NCBI GenBank assembly: GCA_000018565.1
Contig: CP000875.1
Coordinates: 6,153,199 to 6,217,198, forward strand
Source: Herpetosiphon aurantiacus DSM 785
GTDB lineage: Bacteria > Chloroflexota > Chloroflexia > Chloroflexales > Herpetosiphonaceae
Reading direction: 5' to 3'
DNA: 64,000 nt
Of this stretch, positions 1-7,795 are shown in pieces. Each line of letters begins with the position of its first letter. Position 1 is the stretch's first letter. The notes beneath the pieces are model-generated. The model made no database searches, was not told where the DNA came from, and saw only the letters and a program-made list of their open reading frames with translations. The position numbers were made by a program, and so were the translations under genes.

Positions 1-1003
1 CAAGATCGTGAGTTTCAGCAGCAAAGCCGATTTTTACAAAGCCAGTATGCTCTTTGAGGCTGGCCAGAATATCGGTGGTTTGGGTCAGTTGCAAGCTCAG
101 CGCTTGTTCGGCTTGCTCAGTTTTTTTAATTTTATTATCGGCCACGCTCACAGGCCGATAATCGGCGACTGCGGCGGCCATAATCAACAGATCGCAGCCT
201 TGGCTAATTTCGTGATGGAGTGCATCGTGCATGGCCGCAGCGCTTTCGGCGTAGATGTGTTGCGTGCCAAGCGGCGGCGTGGCACTCGCTGCGCCGATAA
301 TCAAGCGCACATCTGCGCCAGCATCACGAGCGGCAGCAGCTAGCGCAAAGCCCATCACGCCCGATGATCGATTGCCAATAAAGCGTACTGGATCGATCGC
401 CTCGTGAGTGCCGCCAGCAGTGATAATCAATCGCTTGCCAGCTAATGCCCCAAACCGCCGACCCAAGGCCAAACGAATCTCAGCTTCGATCTGATCGATC
501 TCGGCTAGTCGTCCAACCCCGACCATTGGCTCAGCCATGCGCCCCGCCGTTGGGGGAATTATTTGGAAACCACGGCTTTGCAAGGTTGCAATGTTGGCTT
601 GGGTGGCGGGGTTAGCCCACATATTCACATTCATCGCTGGAGCTAGCAAGATGGGCGCACGCGAAGCCAGCACGGTGGTGGTCAGCATATCATCGCTCAT
701 ACCCATGGCTAGCCGCGCAATCGTGTTGGCGGTAGCAGGCGCGATGATGATCAGATCAGCGCGATCGCCAATTGTTACATGACCAATATCGGTTTGCTCG
801 GAGAGTTGCCACATATCGGTATAGACTGGGCGATGGGTTAATGCGCCAAAGGTCAAGGGTGTGACGAATTTGGTGGCCTCTTCAGTCATCACTACATCGA
901 CCAACGCCCCAGCTAGGCTCAGATTGCGTGCTAACTGCACGACCTTATAGGCCGCAATTCCGCCCGTCACACCCAGCACAATTCGCCGATCAACCAAAGT
1001 CAT
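1..1003 (-). CDS. coaBC: CoaBC, phosphopantothenoylcysteine decarboxylase / phosphopantothenate-cysteine ligase (3' end off window)
   Basis: Bifunctional enzyme of coenzyme A synthesis: it joins cysteine to 4'-phosphopantothenate and then decarboxylates the product. Translation of the minus strand from the ATG at 1003 gives an open frame to the left edge (334 codons). The N-terminal flavoprotein CoaC half starts MTLVDRRIVLGVTGGIAAYK and contains the PAMNVNMW motif with the PxMNxxMW pattern of the decarboxylase active site. A CoaB half follows with ITAGGTHEAIDPVRFIGNRS and, later, AAAVADYRP. The C-terminal part of CoaB lies outside the window. The gene stands alone before a minus-strand peptidase gene about 70 bases upstream. 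The identification is firm; only the end is missing. Confidence 0.95.
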   Translation of the reverse strand, partial: MTLVDRRIVLGVTGGIAAYKVVQLARNLSLAGALVDVVMTEEATKFVTPLTFGALTHRPVYTDMWQLSEQTDIGHVTIGDRADLIIIAPATANTIARLAMGMSDDMLTTTVLASRAPILLAPAMNVNMWANPATQANIATLQSRGFQIIPPTAGRMAEPMVGVGRLAEIDQIEAEIRLALGRRFGALAGKRLIITAGGTHEAIDPVRFIGNRSSGVMGFALAAAARDAGADVRLIIGAASATPPLGTQHIYAESAAAMHDALHHEISQGCDLLIMAAAVADYRPVSVADNKIKKTEQAEQALSLQLTQTTDILASLKEHTGFVKIGFAAETHDL

Positions 1004-1075
1004 GGCAACTCCCTCAATGAGCTAAGGCTGGTTGCTGGGTTGAGTTAAAACACCAGTAACCAGCATCTCAATCTA

Positions 1076-2827
1076 TTATTTAAACAATGGCGTACCGAGC
1101 CATGTCGCTGCTTGTTGGCGTTGGCTGGCGCTTGGTTGGCTCACCAAGGTTAGGCTCAAGAAATCAGGGTTGGGTTGGCTAAATGTAACGGGCACGTGCA
1201 ATAATTCATCACGGCGGAAGAAACTTAATTGCACGGTTGCGCCAATTGGATAATCGGCTAGCCGCTTGTTCAAGCCATCTTCATCGATGCGCCAACCATC
1301 GAGCGCAATTAATTCATCGCCAGCGGCCAAGCCAGCCCGATCAGCGTCGCCGCCATCGAGCACATGGGTAATTTGCACCCGACCATCAACAGCTTTGCTG
1401 CGAATCCCTAATTGGGGCCGTGGATTGCCTTGCGCATCACGATCTTTGTAGTTCCATTGCATTTGCAAGCCAACGGTGGCAAAGGCTTCGGCGTAGGGTA
1501 ATTCGCTTAATCCATCGATATACTTGGCGAAATAGTCACTCCAATCGCTGCCTGTGAGTGCTTGCAGGGCTTGCTGCATGCCATCGGCTTCGGGAATCCC
1601 CGGGCCAGTGATTGGATACGTCTGATAGAGATAGCGAATCAAATCATCAAGCGATTGCTGACCGTTACTCTGCTCGCGCAACTGCATATCGAGCACCAAT
1701 GCCGCCAACCCACCCTTGAGATAATAGGAAACTGTCGTGTTAGGCGTTGATTCATCAGGTCGATAGAACTTGATCCAAGCATCGAATGAGGAACTGCTGA
1801 GGCTATGAACCAAGCGGCCAGGAGTATTTTGCAGCGTGCTAATATCATCGGCCAAGCGCTCAAGGTAGCGTTGGGGAGTCATCAAGCCTGCGCGAACCAA
1901 CATCAAATCGGTGTAGTATTCGGTGAAGCCTTCCATCACCCACAACAAGCGAGTGTAATTCTCGCGGGTGTAATCGAAGGGGCCGAGTGGGGCAGCCCGT
2001 AGCCGTTTGACATTCCAGGTATGAAAAAATTCATGGGCAATTAGGCCTTGAGCGCGTTCATAGGTTTTGCTTGGTTTGAAGACATGGCGCGGTAGCAAGA
2101 GCGAGGTTGAATTACGATGCTCTAAGCCGCCATAAGTATTGGCTCCAGCTAGCAACACAATAAACAAATAATAATCGTAGGGTAAATCGCCCCAGAAGGC
2201 ATACTCAGTTTCGACAATTTGCTTCGTGTCGGCCAGCACTTGCTCGATATCTTCGTTGCCATGGCCCCAAACCACCACCTCGTGAGCCTTTTCGGCTACG
2301 TCAAAGCGGTAGCGGCGCAATTCACCGACCTCAAACGGACAATCCATCAATTCATCTAAATCGTTGGTACCATAACAACCATCGGCCAATTTGGGCAAGC
2401 CCGTGGCAACTTCCCAGCTACTTGGCAGTTCCAGATGTACGTTATAGCGACAATCCTGATATTCGGGCAAATAAAGCAAGGTGGCGGCTGGCACAATATG
2501 CGCGTGCGTTGCATCAATGTGATTGGTGCGCACGGTCAATTCATAGCCATATACTTGATAGGTTACCGTGATCGCACTGGCCCCATTGGTTTGCACCTGC
2601 CATGTCAAGCGATCAGTTTTGTGGATGGCTAGCGCTTGGCCGTCGGTATGAGCCTCGACAAAGCGCACGTGGCGGGCATATTCGCGGAGCAGATACGAGC
2701 CTGGTGTCCATGCTGGCAATTGCAACGACGTTTCAGAACCCGTTAAACCCTCAATCCGCAATGTAACGTTGATGAGATGGCGTTGAGGTTGAGGAATCGC
2801 GAGGGTGTAATCAAGGACAACAGACAC
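1076..2827 (-). CDS. M61-family glycyl aminopeptidase-like metalloprotease with PDZ domain
   Basis: Predicted zinc metallopeptidase of the M61 family. The zinc-binding helix is HEFFH near residue 265, inside AHEFFHTWNVKRLR, which is typical of the family. An N-terminal beta-rich domain (about residues 5-170) precedes the catalytic domain (about 190-460), and a C-terminal PDZ-like domain (about 480-550) contains a GDADRAGLAAGDELIALDG carboxylate-binding stretch. No signal peptide is seen, so it is probably cytoplasmic. Start choice: an ATG exists at 2833, but an AAGGAGG Shine-Dalgarno at 2834-2840 abuts it with no spacing; the GTG at 2827 lies six bases away and is preferred. It follows a 53-residue membrane peptide gene, and its ribosome site overlaps that gene's stop codon, so the two are probably cotranscribed. 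Confidence 0.88.
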   Translation of the reverse strand: MSVVLDYTLAIPQPQRHLINVTLRIEGLTGSETSLQLPAWTPGSYLLREYARHVRFVEAHTDGQALAIHKTDRLTWQVQTNGASAITVTYQVYGYELTVRTNHIDATHAHIVPAATLLYLPEYQDCRYNVHLELPSSWEVATGLPKLADGCYGTNDLDELMDCPFEVGELRRYRFDVAEKAHEVVVWGHGNEDIEQVLADTKQIVETEYAFWGDLPYDYYLFIVLLAGANTYGGLEHRNSTSLLLPRHVFKPSKTYERAQGLIAHEFFHTWNVKRLRAAPLGPFDYTRENYTRLLWVMEGFTEYYTDLMLVRAGLMTPQRYLERLADDISTLQNTPGRLVHSLSSSSFDAWIKFYRPDESTPNTTVSYYLKGGLAALVLDMQLREQSNGQQSLDDLIRYLYQTYPITGPGIPEADGMQQALQALTGSDWSDYFAKYIDGLSELPYAEAFATVGLQMQWNYKDRDAQGNPRPQLGIRSKAVDGRVQITHVLDGGDADRAGLAAGDELIALDGWRIDEDGLNKRLADYPIGATVQLSFFRRDELLHVPVTFSQPNPDFLSLTLVSQPSASQRQQAATWLGTPLFK

Positions 2828-2839
2828 AGGCATCCTCCT

Positions 2840-3001
2840 TTAATCCTTATCGGCGGCAACCGCATAGCCAATTGTGCTACCGGCAATCAAGAGACCAGCA
2901 GTAGTGAGCAAAGGGTTATCTTTAGTAATAATTGCAATTACCAAACCTAAAACACCCGCAAACCACGTGATCCGTGCAAGTAATAAAGCCTCACGGCGCA
3001 T
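2840..3001 (-). CDS. Small membrane protein, 53 residues
   Basis: Short open frame from ATG 3001 to TAA 2840 encoding MRREALLLARITWFAGVLGL and then two hydrophobic stretches (about residues 11-24 and 30-46) separated by a TKDNP turn, ending AADKD. A ribosome site (CAGGAG) lies about eight bases upstream. The arrangement suggests a two-helix hairpin inner-membrane protein. It sits directly before the M61 peptidase gene, whose Shine-Dalgarno sequence overlaps this stop codon, so translation is likely coupled. I do not recognise a family. The good ribosome site, the hydrophobic pattern and the tight junction support it as real despite its size. Confidence 0.65.
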   Translation of the reverse strand: MRREALLLARITWFAGVLGLVIAIITKDNPLLTTAGLLIAGSTIGYAVAADKD

Positions 3002-3227
3002 GAGCAGAACTCCTGTAAAAGTGAGTTGCTATCAGTGTAGCTTAAAATAACCCATCCAACAAAGTGGCGGTTGGTGTCGTATTCGCAATGCAGTGCAAGG
3101 TTAACAGGCAATTTTAATTGCGGTGAACAATAAGTTTGCTGTGCTAGATTCGATGTTCTTTTGATTGATTTTTCTTGTACAATGCAAACGAATCGCAACC
3201 GAATTAGCAGCAAGATAGGAGATTGGC

Positions 3228-3599
3228 ATGGCTAGTTTGAGTGAGGCTATTGGCGCAATTATCAAACGCAAACGCTCGCGCGATCGCTTAACCCAAAATG
3301 ATTTAGGGGCCAAAGTTGGAGTTTCTGGCTCATACATTAGCGCAGTTGAGGCTGGCAATACCTCACCACGAATTGCCGAAGTTGAAGGCTTAGCCCAAGT
3401 TTTTCGCACGACTGCCTTGGAAATGATTAGTGAAGCAGCCTCGACTGAAACTAAAATCTATTCTGATTCGCGGCGGGAACAAGAAGCATTGCTCTCAATT
3501 TTTACCACGCTTAGCCCTGATCGCCGTCAGCAAGTTTATGAATTTGTCTTGTTCCAGCGCGATTTGCAAGATCGTAACGACGATAAGCGTAATAACTAG
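3228..3599 (+). CDS. XRE-family helix-turn-helix transcriptional regulator
   Basis: 123-residue protein. Residues about 8-65 form a Cro/C1-type HTH: RLTQNDLGAKVGVSGSYISA is the recognition region, followed by VEAGNTSPRIAEVEGLAQVF. The C-terminal half (SRREQEALLSIFTTLSPDRR) resembles the tail of many XRE proteins that ends near a QQVYEFV helix. It should bind DNA as a dimer and act as a local repressor or activator. The start ATG has an AGGAG ribosome site seven bases upstream. It is divergent from the small membrane protein/M61 pair and lies 170 bases ahead of the ATP-grasp cluster, so either set could be its target; the sequence does not decide. Confidence 0.88.
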   Translation: MASLSEAIGAIIKRKRSRDRLTQNDLGAKVGVSGSYISAVEAGNTSPRIAEVEGLAQVFRTTALEMISEAASTETKIYSDSRREQEALLSIFTTLSPDRRQQVYEFVLFQRDLQDRNDDKRNN

Positions 3600-3773
3600 C
3601 GATTGATGGTCAATAATCTGCTTGTGCTAGGCATCAATCAGGCATGGATGCTGGGAGTAATTTTGGCGTAGCACGGCTGGATATGCTATGATGCGCCTCG
3701 CAACGAAGCAGCATCCACAAAGTTACCCACAGAATTTTCCCTCAAAGCCTAGTCCGCTACAAGGAGGTTTTGC

Positions 3774-4772
3774 TTGGCAAAAGCAAAAAAAGCTGATAAG
3801 AAAATTGGGGTCATGGTTGGGCGTGAATGGTCGTGGCCGCCAGCATTTATCGAGGAAGTCAATCGACGCAATGTTGGCGTAACTGCCGAATACCTGCAAT
3901 TGGGCGGGACGGCCATGAACGAGCCAAATGAGTACGCTGTCATCGTTGATCGGATCTCCCACGAAATTCCCTACTATCGCACCTATCTCAAAAATGCTGT
4001 GCTGCAAGGCACGGTTGTGGTCAATAACCCATTTTGGTGGAGTGCCGATGATAAGTTTTTTGGCGCTTCGCTCTCCGATGCGATTGGGGTTAAACATCCA
4101 CGCACGATAGCCCTGCCCTCACATTCGTATGTCGAAGGCGTGGTCGATGAATCACTGCGCAATTTGATCTACCCGATTCCGTGGGAGGATCATGTCGAGG
4201 CGGTCGGAGGCTTTCCGGTCATTCTCAAGCCAGCTTGGGGCGGCGGTTTCAAGCAAGTCTTCAAGCTTTATACCTATGATCAATTGTACGATGCCTATAA
4301 CACCACTGGCACCGAGTGTATGATGCTGCAAGAGTGCATCGAATGGGAAAAATATGCCCGCGTGATGTGTATTGGCAAAGAGCATTTTATGGTGATGAAG
4401 TTTGATGCCAATGCCCCATGGCCGCATCGCTATTTCCACGAGCCTGGCTTCCTCACGCCCGAAGAAGGCCAACAAGTGCTCAATGGCGCACGCAAGCTCA
4501 ACGAAGCCCTTGGCTATGATATGAACACAGTCGAGTTTGCAATTAAAGATGGCATCGCCTACGCCATCGATTTTACCAACCCAGCTCCCGATATGGATAT
4601 CAACTCTTTGACCGACCATTATTTCCCGTGGGTGGTCAATGCCATGGCTGATATGTGTATCGATTATGCCTTGGGCAAGCGCAAACAAACCAAAGTGACC
4701 TATCAATGGAACTCGTTGCTGACGGCGACCAGCAAACCCAAGGCGCGTTCAAGCAAAACCAGCGAAGAATAA
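3774..4772 (+). CDS. ATP-grasp-like ligase, first gene of an amidoligase-type cluster
   Basis: 332-residue protein with an ATP-grasp-like layout. A Rossmann-like N-terminus (IGVMVGREWSWPPAFIEEV) precedes FPVILKPAWGGGFKQVFKLY (about residues 145-165), the strand with the ATP-binding lysine and glycine-rich loop. MMLQECIEW supplies the hinge acid. VEFAIKDGIAYAIDFTNPAP (about 250-270) has the acidic/Asn metal-binding pattern seen near the end of ATP-grasp folds. Such enzymes make acyl-phosphate intermediates and form amide or peptide bonds. The start is TTG at 3774, six bases after a strong AAGGAGG; no ATG fits. The last 25 residues are Lys/Ser/Thr-rich and probably disordered. It is followed by a MITE-like element, a second ATP-grasp-like gene and a GCS2 ligase. 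The substrate is unknown. Confidence 0.75.
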   Translation: MAKAKKADKKIGVMVGREWSWPPAFIEEVNRRNVGVTAEYLQLGGTAMNEPNEYAVIVDRISHEIPYYRTYLKNAVLQGTVVVNNPFWWSADDKFFGASLSDAIGVKHPRTIALPSHSYVEGVVDESLRNLIYPIPWEDHVEAVGGFPVILKPAWGGGFKQVFKLYTYDQLYDAYNTTGTECMMLQECIEWEKYARVMCIGKEHFMVMKFDANAPWPHRYFHEPGFLTPEEGQQVLNGARKLNEALGYDMNTVEFAIKDGIAYAIDFTNPAPDMDINSLTDHYFPWVVNAMADMCIDYALGKRKQTKVTYQWNSLLTATSKPKARSSKTSEE

Positions 4773-4779
4773 TCGCTAC

Positions 4780-4955
4780 ATGTCATGGTTCATCAGGTCG
4801 GCAATGATGACTATCCTTCACCCCCTAGCCCCCTCTCCCGCACGCGAGGGGGAATTGTTCTGCCAGTACACCCCTCGCCCACCGCAGTGGGAGAGGGGCT
4901 GGGGGTGAGGGAACGCTAGAATGTTTGTTAATGCTATGAACCATTACAGCTACAA
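4780..4955. repeat. MITE-like palindromic element, copy 1
   Basis: Non-coding element with a G/C-rich core of imperfect inverted repeats (4817-4911): a CACCCCCTAGCCCC arm is answered by GGGGCTGGGGGTG. An inner pair is CCCCTCGCCCAC/GTGGGAGAGGGG. The core is flanked by outer inverted ends, ATGGTTCAT on the left and ATGAACCAT on the right. Related copies occur at 8741-9085, 24833-25013, 34614-34715 and, in reduced form, 15791-15857. It carries no reading frame of its own and probably moved with a transposase encoded elsewhere. It lies inside the ATP-grasp/GCS2 cluster. Confidence 0.75.
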
Positions 4956-4957
4956 GC

Positions 4958-5003
4958 CAGCGAACATAGCTCATTTAAAGAAGACCTTTGGCTATGTTCG
5001 CTG
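4958..5003. promoter_or_regulatory. Long inverted repeat in the leader of the second ATP-grasp-like gene
   Basis: A perfect 13-base inverted repeat, CAGCGAACATAGC (4958-4970) and GCTATGTTCGCTG (4991-5003), with a 20-base loop. It ends about ten bases before the probable ribosome site of the gene starting at 5025. It has no following T run, so it is not a typical terminator. It could be an RNA hairpin controlling translation, a two-fold operator, or the remnant edge of the neighbouring mobile repeat. Confidence 0.6.
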
Positions 5004-5024
5004 TTGCTATTCATGGAGCGGCCT

Positions 5025-6386
5025 ATGTTAGAGCAAGCGATTCGTGATTATCACGCCCTCCTCACGCCCGATCTCGCTCGTGCTTCTCAAGAACGTCTCA
5101 CCAACCTACAACAGCAACAAAATCTCTTTTTTGGCACCCGTCCGTTGTGCAATGTGCTACGCCCACATTTTCTCAGCGTCGAGCAATCGAGCTTGATCGA
5201 GCGCGTCTCGCAGTTGGTGGCCGAAGCATCGCGCACGGTGGTTGAGTATGCTTTGCGCACGCCTGAGGTGCTCGATCTGCTGGCCTTGACCGAGGGTGAA
5301 CATCAATTAATTAGTTACGAGCCTGGCTACCGTGAATTAAGCGTTTCTTCACGGCTTGATTCATTTTTAACCAGTGATAGTAGCTCGTTTCAATTTGTTG
5401 AATATAACGCCGAAAGCCCCGCCGCAATCGCCTACGAAGATATTCTTTCGCAGGTGTTCGAGCAATTGCCGATTATGCAAGAGTTTCAGCGCCATTATCG
5501 GGTTGAAAGTTTGCCTGCTCGGCAACGCTTGTTAGAAGCTTTTTTGGCGGTTTATCGCGAATGGGGTGGCACAGGCGAGCCAAAAATTGCCATTGTCGAT
5601 TGGCATGGCCTGCCGACGCTCTCGGAATTTCAACTATTTCAGCAATATTTTGCTGAGCATGGCTTGAAAACGGTGATTTGTGCGCCGGAAGATTTGCGCT
5701 ATCAGGCTGGCACGCTGTATGCCAATAACACACCAGTTAATTTTGTCTATAAACGCTTGTTGACAACCGAATTTTTGCAGCGTTTGGGCAATGAAGCCTT
5801 TGATCATCCATTAACTCAGGCCTACCGTGATGGAGCAATTTGTTTGGCCAATAATTTTCGCGCCAAATTGCTGCACAAAAAAATGATCTTTGGCTTGTTA
5901 TCTGATCCGGCGATCACTAGCGCCGCTGGAATTAGCTCAGCCACCCAGCAACAGCTGGCCCAGCACATTCCTTGGACGCGGCGAGTGACGGCTGGCCGCA
6001 CCGATTATGCTGGCACAGAAGTTGACCTACTCGATTTTATTCGGCAAAACCGTGATCGACTGTTGCTCAAGCCCAACGACGATTATGGCGGCCACGGGAT
6101 TACGATTGGTTGGGAAACCGAGGCCGAAGCTTGGGATTTGGCGCTACAGCAGGCCTTAACTGAGCCATTTGTGGTGCAAGAGCGCGTAGTGATTGCCTAC
6201 GAGGATTATCCAGCTATGGTGGATGGTCAATTGCAGATCGGCCAGCGCTTGGTCGATACCGATCCATTTTTATTTGGCAGCGAAGTTCAAGGCTGTCTGA
6301 CGCGCTTATCGACGGTGACGTTGCTGAATGTGACCGCCGGCGGCGGCTCGACCACACCAACGTTTCAGCTCTCTAAACTGAGCTAA
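5025..6386 (+). CDS. Circularly permuted-type ATP-grasp-like protein
   Basis: About 453 residues, without signal peptide or membrane segments. FQFVEYNAESPAAIAYEDIL (about residues 125-145) resembles the metal-binding Glu/Asn segment of ATP-grasp enzymes, here found in the N-terminal half. The phosphate-binding strand LLLKPNDDYGGHGITIGWET comes near residue 350, and EPFVVQERVVIAYEDYPAMV supplies the adenine-hinge acid. This order (metal site first, ATP lysine later) matches circularly permuted ATP-grasp proteins. It should activate a carboxylate for amide formation. Start choice: ATG 5025 has a GGAG six bases upstream; ATG 5013 and TTG 5004 are in frame but lack a ribosome site. It lies between the first ATP-grasp gene and the GCS2 ligase. 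Product and substrate are unknown. Confidence 0.7.
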   Translation: MLEQAIRDYHALLTPDLARASQERLTNLQQQQNLFFGTRPLCNVLRPHFLSVEQSSLIERVSQLVAEASRTVVEYALRTPEVLDLLALTEGEHQLISYEPGYRELSVSSRLDSFLTSDSSSFQFVEYNAESPAAIAYEDILSQVFEQLPIMQEFQRHYRVESLPARQRLLEAFLAVYREWGGTGEPKIAIVDWHGLPTLSEFQLFQQYFAEHGLKTVICAPEDLRYQAGTLYANNTPVNFVYKRLLTTEFLQRLGNEAFDHPLTQAYRDGAICLANNFRAKLLHKKMIFGLLSDPAITSAAGISSATQQQLAQHIPWTRRVTAGRTDYAGTEVDLLDFIRQNRDRLLLKPNDDYGGHGITIGWETEAEAWDLALQQALTEPFVVQERVVIAYEDYPAMVDGQLQIGQRLVDTDPFLFGSEVQGCLTRLSTVTLLNVTAGGGSTTPTFQLSKLS

Positions 6387-6493
6387 ATCTCACCATAGAC
6401 AAGCGCAAAAACATCAACTATGCTAAAGGGCAATACCACTGGCAGCAACCCACCCAACGCCCACTATCAACTGACACACCAACGGGGGATCTT

Positions 6494-7651
6494 ATGGAAT
6501 ATCGTGATCCGGGGCATCCGCATTTTCCTTTTACGATTGGGATCGAAGAAGAATATCAGATTATCGATCCTGAAACCCGCGAATTAAAATCGTACATCAC
6601 CCAAATTCTCGACGAGGGTCAGTTGATTTTACGTGAACAGATGAAGCCCGAAATGCATCAATCGATTGTCGAAGTGGGCACGCATGTCTGTCGCACGGTC
6701 GAGGAAGCTCGCGCCGAAATTATTCGTTTGCGTGGCGCAATTGGCAGTTTGGCCGCGAGCAAAGGCTTGCGAATTGCCGCCGCTGGCACACACCCATTTT
6801 CATCGTGGCAAAAGCAGGATATTTATCCCCATGAGCGCTATTATGGCGTGATTGAGGAGATGCAAGAGGCAGCGCGGCGCTTGTTGATTTTTGGCATGCA
6901 TGTGCACATCGGCATGCCCGATAACGAAACCTGCATCGAAATTATGAATGTGGCGCGGTACTTTCTGCCGCATTTGTTGGCGCTTTCCACTTCATCGCCC
7001 TTTTGGATGGGGCGCAAAACTGGCTTTCAATCGTATCGCTCGATCATCTTTACCAACTTCCCACGTACTGGCATTCCCGACACCTTCCAATCGTATGCGG
7101 AATTTGAGCAATATATCAACATTTTGCTCAAAACTCATAGCATCGACAATGGCAAAAAAGTCTGGTGGGATGCGCGGCCACACCCGATGTTTGGCACGCT
7201 AGAAGTGCGAATTTGCGATATTGCCACCAAAGTTGACGAAGCAATTATGATTGCTGGCTTGGTTCAAGCGATTTTTGTCAAAATTTACAGCTTGTTTCGC
7301 CAAAACCAAACTTTCCGCGTCTATAGTCGTGCCTTGATCAACGAAAACAAATGGCGGGCGGCACGTTATGGCATGGGTGGCAAACTGATTGATTTTGGCC
7401 GCCGCGAAGAATTATCTGCCCATGATCTGATGGCCGAATTACGCGAATTTGTTGATGATGTGGTTGATGACCTTGGCTCACGGGCGGCGGTCGATTATAT
7501 TGACCAAGTGCTCAAGCATGGCACCAGCGCCGAACGCCAACTGCGTACCTACGAAGAAACTGGCGATATCAAAGCAGTTGTCGATCAGCTGATTCGTGAA
7601 ACCATGGAAGGTGTGCCGCTCGATCAGGCAACTCAAGTAGTCAGCGGATAA
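6494..7651 (+). CDS. Carboxylate-amine ligase, glutamate-cysteine ligase family 2 (YbdK-like)
   Basis: 385-residue member of the GCS2/YbdK family, whose fold is that of glutamine synthetase and gamma-glutamylcysteine ligase. Hallmarks are FTIGIEEEYQIIDPETREL near the N-terminus (metal-binding acidic triplet EEE), EVGTHVCRTVEEA, GMHVHIGMPDNETCIEIMN near residue 140, and WWDARPHPMFGTLEVRICD near residue 230. It uses ATP to join an amino acid carboxylate, often glutamate, to an amine. True glutathione-pathway function cannot be assumed, because many YbdK proteins have unknown substrates. A ribosome site (GGGGGA) lies seven bases before ATG 6494. It is the last gene of the amidoligase-type cluster and is followed by a terminator at 7668. 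Confident at family level. Confidence 0.9.
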   Translation: MEYRDPGHPHFPFTIGIEEEYQIIDPETRELKSYITQILDEGQLILREQMKPEMHQSIVEVGTHVCRTVEEARAEIIRLRGAIGSLAASKGLRIAAAGTHPFSSWQKQDIYPHERYYGVIEEMQEAARRLLIFGMHVHIGMPDNETCIEIMNVARYFLPHLLALSTSSPFWMGRKTGFQSYRSIIFTNFPRTGIPDTFQSYAEFEQYINILLKTHSIDNGKKVWWDARPHPMFGTLEVRICDIATKVDEAIMIAGLVQAIFVKIYSLFRQNQTFRVYSRALINENKWRAARYGMGGKLIDFGRREELSAHDLMAELREFVDDVVDDLGSRAAVDYIDQVLKHGTSAERQLRTYEETGDIKAVVDQLIRETMEGVPLDQATQVVSG

Positions 7652-7667
7652 CGCTTCTTTTGCGCTA

Positions 7668-7702
7668 ACCCCTCGCCCGTGGTTGGGTTGAGGGGTATTT
7701 TT
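7668..7702 (+). terminator. Intrinsic terminator after the GCS2 ligase
   Basis: ACCCCTC (7668-7674) pairs with GAGGGGT (7690-7696), with an additional CCC/GGG pair inside, followed by ATTTTTG. Its position just after the stop codon at 7651 suggests it ends the ATP-grasp/GCS2 transcript and separates it from fmt. Confidence 0.75.
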
Positions 7703-7795
7703 GTTGCGGTTTGCCTGCAACGTTGATTAATACTTTTGTTTTTGCTCAAGCACGGTATCATGCTGGTTAGCACTCTTCAGTATGAGGTATCAGCG

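Noticed and set aside
3101-3409. 102-codon minus-strand frame opposite the XRE gene
   Set aside because: It overlaps the clear HTH gene on the other strand and has no family features or ribosome site.
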